From Dimargaris cristalligena (Eukaryota; Kickxellomycota; Dimargaritomycetes; Dimargaritales; Dimargaritaceae): a stretch of DNA of 32,995 bases. This document shows, in pieces, positions 1-10,207 of the stretch. Where the stretch lies: the NCBI GenBank assembly GCA_027576995.1, contig JANBQC010000302.1:1-32995 (forward strand). Direction: 5' to 3'. Made by a program: the position numbers and the translations under genes. Below the pieces are notes generated by a model that did no database searches, had not been told where the DNA came from, and was given only the letters and a program-made list of their open reading frames with translations. The stretch's first letter is position 1. Each line of letters begins with the position of its first letter.

Positions 1-3000
1 TACCCTGCATAATAATAATAATAGTAATATAATTAGTGTGGCTTATAGGGGGACAGTACACCTTGCCACACCGGTCCTAATGGGGCTGGACATCATATAT
101 ATTATCTTACTGACCAGACCCCCCCGGAGTTCACACTACCCACTCCTGGGTGATCTTAGTGTCTTCCAGTTCCCATGGAAGCTTCTGCTCATACGAGGAC
201 CACCCGGCCCTCCCTATCATTATCTTAGTTATGTAGTTTCCACTTGGGACCTCCCTTGGAGTAGTCCCCCACATATATATAACTGGGACCCCCATGGGGA
301 CCAGTTAATACCTTAGCTTATTCTTACCCCCCCCCCCTTAGTTTACCTCCAATAAACTCTATATATGCTCACCCCCTTATACTGACTAGTAAGTGTGCAT
401 CAGTGCACGTCCCCTGCATACACATTGAACACTCACTTTATTAGGTTAGTACAGCCTGCCCTAATGCTAGCAGCCCACTTGGCCATGTCAATGCCCCACC
501 TACTGTTAGAAGCCTATCCCCAAGACTCTTGATGGACTAAGAGTGGTTAATTCAGGTAACAATTTACACACACACTTATGGTCATGTATATATATATACC
601 TCTCATCCGGCCCTAAAATGGCAAGTTATCTTCAAGATAAGTTTTTATTATTCAGAATAAATATATATTTTAACTTCACCCAGTATTTACCCAGTATCAG
701 CCGAAGACTTCAACTGGAAGTCGAGTTTACGATTTTCTTATTTCTTGTATTTAGTTCTTTACACCCAGTTTACTGAAGTAGCCACTGTGGCTCCTCCAGC
801 ACCTAACTCTGACAACGGGAGTCTAGGATCAATTTGCGTGGAACATTTTCCACCATACCCCAGTTCAACCTCCAATAACAGCTCTGAGCAAATCTGTCTA
901 GCCAAAGGACCGTTTCCTAAGTTCTCCATGTTCCACCCAGGCACTGACCCCTTGAAACTGACGTCCGGTGGCCTTTCCAGCCCAAGAGGGAGTGGGACGT
1001 CTAATCCCAGCCCTGGCCTCGGCTTGGGGGTACCTCAAATCACCGGCACAATAGTTATCATGCCCCAGTATTCTTCTTGTTGTCTAATCAAGTGGTTTCA
1101 TGAGCATTTACGATAAATGAATTTGTATCACAGTGTGCATTATATTATAATTAGGCACAATAAAATGGGCTTATGACCTAAGGTACTACCTCCCCCACAT
1201 CTGGCCCTACTATAGGACTGTTACCGAGTCTTTTGACAGGAGGCTTCTAAAAAATAAAAAAATTCATAACAATGCAGAAAAGCGGCCTGGACTTACAGGT
1301 ATGTTTTCATTCGAGGATAATCAGACCAGCCCTGATAACAAAACTCTTCATTATTATCCATCATGTCATATTCAGGGGAGATGAAGCTGCGTGTTGGTCA
1401 TTGTAATGCACTGCCGATGTTTCTAACCTTACCTTACCGGATAGGTTTAACCACCAATTGAATAATCCCCATCCAGCCATAGTATTGCCATGGTCAAATA
1501 GTGCGCCCATAATGAACAGGACACACCTTTGTACCTTTAGTTATGGATGCAAATCCTGGATGAAATGAACATTGGCGATGACTATTCAGGGTACAAGTGG
1601 GATAAACCACGCGAATTCAGTCGCTCTTTTTATTATTGTATTATGATTTCTGTGCGTACTAGGAAGGAAATGGTAGGTCTGAATGATGTATGTACTATGA
1701 TTTCATGAGTTCGATGGTATGCTACTATCCTGGAACAATATTCACCCTGTTGTAGGTATTTTGATTCTTCAGAATGATCCTACTGCTTTTGGATTGCTGG
1801 TACACCTGGGTGGATTTTTTTGGCTGCGCAAGGGCTAGCCTCTTTTTTTTTGTGCCATAATTTTGTCGCCTTCCTGGACAATGGGGTGCATACTGGGTTT
1901 ATTATTGAATAGCTGACTAGTACACACCAGATAATAATGCGAATGTTAAGGTGGAAAGGTAGGCGAAAAAAAAAGCTCTAAATATAGCTTAGAACAGCTC
2001 TGAAAATTCCCAGGCTGGCCTGTTTGGCGTCTTTTGTCTAGGGCTTCACAGGTCCGTTACCATAGTAAATTTACAATACCATTATCATATAAATGGATTA
2101 TACTCAGGCTATCCCAGATATTGTTTCAAACTCGCGAAGCCTGGTACTGGATGTCATAGTATAAGCGAAATTCATTAGCAGATTCGTCACCGGCGAATAT
2201 TGGTCTATGGATAGAAGTATACCCACACTAAACCCGACTAAACAGTCTATCGTGACTGCCCCAGTCGGCATGTGGAGCGAAAAAGGAGCACTGTACGGGC
2301 AATCTACCATACATATATTTCAGTTTAAGGGGCACCGCGCTGAAAGGACTATCTGATATTTCCATTAAAAGTAAAAAATGGTAAATGAAGCGAAAAGGAT
2401 GCATACGAGAGGGAGTGTACCCGTCTCAACAGATAACCTGAACTATGTAGCCAGACGTAATGGCAATACTCGTTTTTCAGTCAACCGACGGTTGAATTCG
2501 GGGATCCCTCCTGCATGGTCCACACTTTTGTCAAGCTGGACAGCCGGGCCGTGTTTGATGCCACCCTAAACAAGTGACTGGTCGCGGGGGCTTTGTTTAT
2601 CCGAGCTACCCAAGGACAAGCGGGGAGGAAACCCTCTTATGGTCCATTTGATAAATGCCAGGGCGTCAATAGTTAAGCCTCCCAGTACGTGACAGAACAC
2701 CCAACATCCCTCTGCTTCCCTCCACGCAGCACCACCACCACCACCATTATAATCATAATTACCACCAAGACGGAGCTGATGGGGTCGTTGATATGTGAAT
2801 GATGTAGGGTCGCTTGCCAAGTGTTGGAATGGATGGCTGGACTTTGGCCAAGTTGGGCGGCAGGATACGTCAGCAGCCGCCACTATCAATTAGTTCCCAC
2901 CGCCTGCGTCTATTATTGCCTTCAACGAACCTTCGGTTTGAACGACAGACATACCCCTCATAAAAAAACGGCGTATGCGCCCTCTAAACCCAATGGCTAG

Positions 3001-4205
3001 GCTTGGAATATCCGAAGAACAATGTCCGTAATTTTTAAGCCGATCCTGGCTAGGGAATATCATTTAATTGCCGGATATGCATAATGATGCAAGTCAATAA
3101 ACGGCCGACTATCCTGGTCAATAAAAGGGAAGGCCGACCGAACCTACCGGGGGTATTCAATAGGGAGGAGTTGATGCTGACCCAGTGGTGGCTAATTCAA
3201 ACTAGACTATGCTGGTCGAGTGTTAAATTAGTTTATTTAATTTAAACAATCAGTACCACTCCCCAAATCTGCCCCTCCATAGTTAAGCTATCAGATTTCT
3301 ACTCGCCGCCCTCTTTTCCAGTATACCTTACCATGAGTAATGGAAGGAACTTGACTATACTTCATTCGAAGTACATGTGCTATACCCACCCCTGCCCAAA
3401 TCGGGGCTTTACCAATCCCCTCTAAAACACCATACAATAATGAAATAGGATAAAAAGTGGATACTTCAGCCGCCCCGCGGAAGAAATGGGGAGTGCACAG
3501 TGGGTTTAGCAGGAGCGGATATTGCTGGACAATGCCTGCTTAACTCGCCCTTTTCCCCCTTAAGCTGCCCTTCACTCCTCAACATGCACGGCGTACTATA
3601 CTCCTTCGCACCGGTTTCCGACAAGATCGACCGATATTAAATATAGCCCATACACTCCCGGCTCCGCTGGGGAGCGTTTCCTTGGTGGGGCCGATAAGTC
3701 GCAACCGCCTAACACTCTAACCGAGGGTTAGCCTAACTGCCCCTCGTCAAGGACCCCGGTATCCGTACCATCTGATATCTCGACCAGGCACAGTCAAGAG
3801 GCGAAGGGGGGTAGAGGGGATTATAAAACCGGGTAGCCTCCCTCGCCTTCGGTCACTAACACCTATTATGGTCACCCCTTCTTTTCATACTACCAACCCT
3901 AATATTTTTATGCCCCTAACTTTATGTCTTTCCTTATAACTGTAACTATCATACATTTTTTTTATTTTGCAAATACCCATCACACCACTATTGAAAGGCC
4001 CTTTTTTAAATTTTATTATGATTTTAAACCCCTAGTACCTGTGATTTTTTAATACGTGACGAACCCTGAGATTTTTATATTAATTTCCACCTGGGCCTTT
4101 TGTCGATTCGGGCAATACCACCCACAATCCATATTACTTACCGCTCAGGATTATAGGCGCAGTAACAACCCCGAGCTTCTCGATATATTTGTAGATAGTT
4201 TGAAC
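1..4205. other. gene-poor left flank
   Basis: I see no gene that I can support in this 4.2 kb stretch. Open frames are short, overlap on both strands, mostly lack an ATG in a good context and show no recognisable motif. The DNA is AT-rich with small homopolymer and dinucleotide runs. A 28-bp near-palindrome lies at 280-307. A GC-richer patch at about 2560-2900 has open frames on the minus strand but no family signature. The last few hundred bases include the presumed promoter of the 7TM gene that starts at 4206. Confidence 0.5.
280..307. repeat. 28-bp near-palindrome
   Basis: TAACTGG at 280-286 and CCAGTTA at 301-307 flank a centre containing CCCCATGGGG, itself self-complementary. One base breaks the symmetry. 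It lies in non-coding DNA. Confidence 0.5.
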
Positions 4206-6766
4206 ATGCTGTTTTATTCTATAAAGAACCTTTTTTTGGTCTCCCTGCTTCTCAGTGCACTAGGCTTGGGCTATGCCGATTTTACCATCAAAGAAGGTAT
4301 GATTGACCAGAGCACCCCTACCTTTCGATCCTATAGTCTATTTCAAAGCGCTGAATCGTTTTATCGATTTACTGGCACCATGGTCCCCATCACAGTCGGG
4401 CCCTCCTGTATATTATCCGAACATCTTCACCTTCGCCGGACACCTTCTGCTACCATCGGGGTGGTGAATTGGAAAGAAGCCAAGGCCAATGGCTGTCACC
4501 AAATCAAACAAGTAAGCCTAATTCTCCTCCGCCACGTATTCGGGATTCCTTTCCGGGCTGGATCTAATTGTTACTATGGGTTATCCCCTCCCCCCATCCC
4601 CTAACGGTTAGCCGGGTGTAAATTTCCACCCGGTTATTATCCCAGTGACAGTCCCAAACTGTGGGTTTGGGGCAGTGGGCCTCCAATTCACACCGTGGGC
4701 GACCTTCATGGAGTGAACCCACTCAATCTCGGCTTCCTATTCGTTTATGTAGGCTTGGGTTTAACTGTGCGACTCTCCCCTTGGTACATAAGATGGCAAG
4801 CCTGTTATTTAGTCGCAGTACATCGCGCATGGATGGACTATGACCATGGTGCATAACCCATGCCAGACCCAAAACCCGAAAAATTCCGCCGTGCCCTACC
4901 ACTAACCCAGCTATCTTATTTTTTGTTCCTATTCTGGTGGATTCGAACCTCTTATTAATTGATGGGTACTAGATTGTCCAGCAATTAGCCATCATCAAGT
5001 CCAAACTCAAGGCCCAACTGCTACCCGATCTCGATGTGGTGATTATCTCGTCCCAGCGCATGTCAAACACGTACTTTGGCGGATTATACTCGGAAAGGTA
5101 TGGTGATTACATTAGCGTGGTTCCCCAGAATCTCCGCTTGGTTATGGTAGGGGCAGACACGGGAGATGTGCTTAGTCATATCCTACGGGAGACCTACTTT
5201 ACGTCCAGGGAAATTATTATCGAGCTAACACAGGGTAAGTCGACCGCAGGTTACGTCAAACTTTCGCTCCTTCTTTTTTGGTTCCTTTTAATTTTGTTCA
5301 GATGGACACTAACCTGCTCCAACCCCATATGCATTCCCAAGCATCGTTTCATCCCATCTGTATTTCTCAGGCCAGTGAAATCGCCATTAGACTAACTTGG
5401 ATACCCATTAGCTATTTTACCTAACGAACCCCCTGTCCCTACAATGCCATAATCTACCCACTAGATCCGGGACCGTGGAACATCATGCTCAGGTCGAACT
5501 CCTTCAAAGTTTTACAAATCTTCTTTTTCGTGTTGATGATTTTTAACTTGATTTACGCGGCTCACCAGTTGGTCCGCCTCTTTGCCGAATCCGCGAAACG
5601 GGCCTTTATCCGACAGGTTATTCTGAGCGCCTCATTCTTCTATATCATCGTACTCATCATAGTCCCATCCAACTTAATCAACAGTCCCATCGGTCTGGTG
5701 TTTCAGTACCTGTCGTGGCTCTCGGGATACATCGCCTATTGCCTTTTGCTTATCTCCTGGTAAGTTGGCATAAATATAGAAATTATTAATACAGGGAAAC
5801 GGGAGGGGGGGGTAATCCCCACCGGACTTTCACATCCCCATAAATCATGTAGGAAGCCATGCTTTTGGTGATAATTTTTTTCCACCCTATTCAACCCCCG
5901 CTTCTAATCTATTTCACACCGTCTGTTGCTGGTGGTATTTGCCATGATTCGCACACACCATCATTACCCGCATCGAACTACACCATTTTAATTTTCTAGG
6001 GGACGTATTATCCGGGCTATCTACCGTAAGCAAATTTTTGTGGTCTTTTTCGTCCTCAACTACGTGGGCATGGCCTTTTTTACGCTCATCGTGATCATAT
6101 TGATTGGCGGAGTGGTAGCGGTTTTTCGACCCCTCTTAGTAGTCGCTGCCATCCTAATCGTCATTGTGGCCCCTGCGGTGTTTATACTGCAGGCTATCAA
6201 TCTACTGCTATTCGGGATCCTGTTTCTACGGATGATGCGGTCCATCAAACTAAACGTTGCGGTGTACAATGCCCTTCGCAAAGTAAGTGGATGGGCCAGG
6301 CCCATGGGACGAAATAGAAATATCGAGTGGATAAGACTATGGCTATTCAGAGACCCATTTAAACAGAATTCTAAGATGAAGGCCAAGTAGCAACGCTGTT
6401 CTTGCCATCATCTCTACCATACCCATACTAACCCAGTACCCTCCATTATTTTATTTTCTGAACACACTCCTTCCATTTTAAACGTTGAACCTCCCCGGTA
6501 TTCATATTTCGCAGCTCACATTTCTCGCCTTCTTGACCTTTGTTGGGTGGTCAATGGAGGTGTTCACTGCGGTAAGCATAATGACCCGCATTGCATCAAC
6601 ACCGACTGGCTACCTGTGTAGTAGCGCCGCCTACAAACTAGCCAGTATATTTCTTTTTGGCATCGTGTTTTGGGTGATTAACATTGAAAACCGAATGGAG
6701 GCGGAGAACCCAACCCTATCCCAAATCACGCTCTCCGAGCATTCCAGTTCCGTTCCCCCCGCTTAG
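4206..6766 (+). CDS. seven-helix membrane protein with signal peptide, receptor-like (five exons)
   Basis: Reconstructed as join(4206-4511, 4973-5234, 5465-5759, 6000-6282, 6515-6766), 465 residues. All four introns have GT..AG ends (donors GTAAGC, GTAAGT, GTAAGT, GTAAGT) and the phases 0, 1, 2 and 0 fit. Residues 1-24 form a signal peptide ending LGLGYA. Residues 25-190 form a lumenal or extracellular domain with few cysteines (GPSC, NGCH) and a segment VVNWKEAKANGC that recalls PA domains. It ends in TQDPGPWN, with the Asp codon split by intron 2. Seven hydrophobic helices follow, at about 205-224, 240-258, 265-288, 299-325, 332-367, 383-405 and 423-442, then a short Ser/Pro-rich tail. The topology is that of a GPCR-like protein, but I do not recognise the family. 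The first ATG of the frame is 4206. The acceptor of exon 2 could instead be 9 bases further on (4982), which stays in frame. Intron 1 (461 bp) is twice the length of the others. Confidence 0.75.
4612..4633. repeat. hairpin in intron 1 of the 7TM gene
   Basis: CCGGGTG and CACCCGG form a perfect 7-bp stem around an 8-base loop. It lies inside the unusually long first intron. An open frame of about 80 codons runs through the same region but cannot be joined in phase with exon 1. Confidence 0.4.
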
Positions 6767-8524
6767 CTCGTTTAAAATTGGATTTAGCTGTCATTAAAGA
6801 GATATAGTCGCTTTAAACAACAAGGCTACTCCATCTAGCCACAGACTAGGGGGGCTTGTTATGGGTGATGAGATGTGATAATATACGCTTAAGTTGGTAC
6901 ATTGCCTTGCGTCCGATATTGGAAATCAAGCAAACCAAACAAAGATTTTATAATTGTCCGCCTAATGGAGCGGCCCGAATCAGATAGGCTCATGCTAGCC
7001 ACTTTCAAGTGCCGTTTTCCAATTCGGAGGGGTACCGCCGATATTAGCAGAGTCACCTGAAGGGACCAATTTTTTCGGTGGGAGGTAGTGGTGGTGGGTG
7101 ACCAACTTCCGCTGGCCCCCACTATTGTTCAAAAGATAAAACACCGGGTTTACTTTTAAGGCCCGAATGGAGTCAACCCTGTGATCCATCCCAATTAGGG
7201 CAGGTGTGGTACATTCAAATCAATGGCCTTAAGCTGGATTCGTCGTCTTACCGACTCGGGGATTGGTATACTGGCCCACCTCAGCCTTCCCATGACTTAA
7301 GCTGGCTGTTAATGCCAATCATTGAACGTGGGGCCTCTCCAAATCTAGGGACCTTTCCTCTCCTCGGGAGCTAAATCAGGTCGGGAGCAGCCTGGATTGG
7401 ATAAATGAGGGAAGAGGAGGGGGATGTCGGTGAGGGCATATGGGCGTATGAACACATTGACGGACATCCCTCATTCTACGTAATGCCCCCTCCCCCACCT
7501 TAGGCTCGACTATTCCGCGAAAATGACTGGCTTGGTCGAGTACCGCGAGAATGTCCTAATGAGACGGTGGCTTTAGCGTATGATGCCGGCTTATCTATTT
7601 TATAACCGACCAAAACGCTAGTGCGTTAGTGCTTTTATGCACCTGGTCTAACTTGGGTGCATATGTGTATTCACGAATACATCTGCAAAGCCTCATTGGA
7701 GGCCCTCGAATTCGCCAGGGCACCCCTCCACATCCTCTATATTGGAGTTGGGCGAGGCCGAGGCTAGATAAGTTGAAGCCTGTAGAACCGATTTTCCCGT
7801 GGTTAATTGCCAAGGACCAGCTTTGTCAAAGATACATATAAGCACCGTTTAGTTGTTATTAAACTACTACAAGGCCGGTGAGGCTTGCACCTGGGCGAAT
7901 GGGATATGCAGACGTCTCCTCGCCCTAATGACTGATTATGGCTCTGGATACACGCCCTCTCCCTGGCACATATGCGACGCTAACTCGCCAAATCTAGAAA
8001 ACCCAATCTATACGGCTGAACCACGGAGGTCTTTGTCAAACCGGTTGACCCATTGCACCTTCTCGGGCTAAGGGTGGACAAAGTGGTTCTGCAGCGACCA
8101 TGTCGCCATAGATAGTCGGCTGTGTGGGCCTCTTTATAGAGTCGTTGGGCACCTACATTGTAACAATGCCACCCTGCTGTGAAATGCACCCTGGGTTCGA
8201 AATGTACTAATTCCATTACTCTTTACGGCAACCTTGTGATGGATTTCTATAGTGGAGTTGTTCCTTTAGGTTTGGTGCTTGGCGAACACCCAGTCTCCGA
8301 CGAGCCACCGGACACTTGGACAAGTTATCTGTTGTTTCTCACACGTATTAACCCTAGTATCCCCCCCCCATGTATGGATATCTGTATGGTATGTACTTCT
8401 CCAGCCGGAGATTCCTATCTACGACTTTACAATACAATACCTACACTTTACAATACCCTTCTCGTTCTATTATTCCTAATGACCAGTACCGCCCGCTTTT
8501 CACCACAGCTGGAGTGCCGTTTGA

Positions 8525-8584
8525 TTTCCCGTGTTATCTAATGGGCGGGAAATGAGAGCACAAACTTCAATTAGATAACGGAAA
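8525..8584. repeat. interrupted inverted repeat
   Basis: The left arm holds TTTCC plus GTTATCTAAT (8525-8542). The right arm holds ATTAGATAAC plus GGAAA (8570-8584). The 10-bp core is perfect, the outer 5 bp pair after a 3-base bulge on the left, and the loop is 27 bases. Confidence 0.5.
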
Positions 8585-9937
8585 TTTCCCTTCGTGTTTT
8601 CTCTTTAGTACTATACACTCTGGGCCCTTGATTCGCCCATGGGTTCCATTTGAAATAGCCCACCCACCACCACTCACCGATCGCTAACCCTTTCTCTCTT
8701 CCTCTCACCATCTCCCTGTTTAGACAGTAGTACCAATAGTCATTTTATAATAATCTGAATTGATTCCCAAGTACAACAGAGTTCTACTTTTAAAGAAAAA
8801 CACCATCTAGGGAAGGTGGAAGAGGGCCTTTTTGGGCATAAACCATTAACTACAGTGAATGATTGGTATGCAGCATTACGTACATCTCTGTACCAAATGA
8901 CCGGCCTAACGGTAACTGGGTTTGCCGTTATCTATTCGGGGGAAATACCAATTCCAAGAGATGAAATAATTCGTGCAGCCCAAGCTAGTGTGTAAATCGA
9001 GTTGGCTTTATTGACTTGACCGAATAACATAAATGAGGGCAGGGGGGAGGGGGTTGAAAGGGAAGGGACAGTTGTATCATCTACTCACCATCTTGGCCGT
9101 TGCTGTTGCTTCAAGTGATACGCAACTTAGATAGATAAACAAAGGATGGGTGGACATGGCAGCGCGATAATGGCCATTCCTTCTTCTCGCCCGTACACTA
9201 ATAACCGCCTAATTACCGTTAATAGACTAAGTGGGAGGCCGTGAAATCTACAGCCGAAGATTGGCCACTTTGGGGGTTTTAGGGGGCAGGTGTGGTGTCG
9301 GGCTGCCAACGTGACGTTCTAGCATTTAACTTACTAGCGAAATATCCCGATAGTCATACAGAAACATAATCTACAGGTGTAGTATTGCGGCTCTACAAGG
9401 CTTAAAAAATCATGCGGACCGACCCTTATTTCCTTGGCGCATTTTATTATTAAAATAGCGGACTCGGAAATGCGTAGGATGTGGAAAATGGGGGAGGGGA
9501 GGAGGGGGGGTGAGCAGCGGGGGATTGGGATGCGGAAAACCCAAAAGCATGAAAGGAAAGAACCTTTTGGGATAATACAACCGTTATCTCTAGCTCGGTG
9601 TTATCTATCCACTCTCTCCCTCCCTTTTAGTCATATGACTAGGGCTTGGATTCAGCGGGCGAGCCAATGGATGCAGCTAACATGTGCCAGTAGATTGGTC
9701 ACGGAACCAATGACCAAGGCAGGCGGAGACTGCTATTTTACGAGAGAAATAAGCAGAGTATGGCAGAGAGGGAAAAGCGAGATGGGAGGGGGCTTGAGAT
9801 CACATTACTACCATAGAATGCCCAAAGATATAGTCCACATCCAGCGTTCCCGTCGTCATATAGGAGACCTCGTGAGGGAGAACGGTTGAGCTCCTATAAA
9901 AGGCCATACGACCGCACCATGGCTTTTCCCCATCAGT

Positions 9938-9959
9938 CACACACACACACACACACACA
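9938..9959. repeat. (CA)n microsatellite
   Basis: An uninterrupted CA dinucleotide run of 11 units, about 250 bp upstream of the acyltransferase start codon. Confidence 0.9.
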
Positions 9960-10207
9960 TATATACTCACCTCTTCTTATACCATACCTGCTCGCTTGGC
10001 GGTAGCAGTAGCACCTATTTAACTCCTTGGCACACTTCCCACCCTTTCGTATAGCTCTGTAACCCCTACTCCGCTTTCACATTTAACCTACCTGTTTTAT
10101 TATTTAATCCCCCCTCCTTATCTATACATATCAGATAGATAGATATTTATATTTTTAGCATTCCCCGTGTTTCGGTCTCACTTTCATCACAGCATATACC
10201 GCCCACC

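Larger units (their letters stand above)
6767..10207. other. intergenic region upstream of the acyltransferase gene
   Basis: No gene can be supported in these 3.4 kb. Several frames of 60-150 codons are open on both strands, for example around 7600-8540 and 9434-9889. They overlap each other, lack ATG starts or known motifs, and look like chance frames. A hairpin lies at 8525-8584 and a (CA)n run at 9938-9959. A pyrimidine-rich, AT-rich stretch at 10080-10200 is the probable promoter and 5' leader of the gene at 10208. Confidence 0.5.

Noticed and set aside
4940..4950. GGTTCGAATCC on the minus strand, a perfect tRNA B box
   Set aside because: No A box or foldable T, D or acceptor stems surround it. 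It lies in intron 1 of the 7TM gene and is probably chance.
6560..6610. Possible extra intron (GTAAGC..GTGTAG) in the last exon of the 7TM gene
   Set aside because: It would be about 50 bp, would break the frame, and would remove part of a good helix and loop. The uninterrupted reading is better.
8179..8541. 120-codon plus-strand frame with a hydrophobic stretch
   Set aside because: Other frames are open over the same bases, there is no motif, and it contains a short direct repeat (ACTTTACAATAC) in low-complexity DNA.
9434..9889. 151-codon frame upstream of the acyltransferase gene
   Set aside because: The frame begins at TTG rather than ATG, its composition follows purine runs, and no domain is visible.
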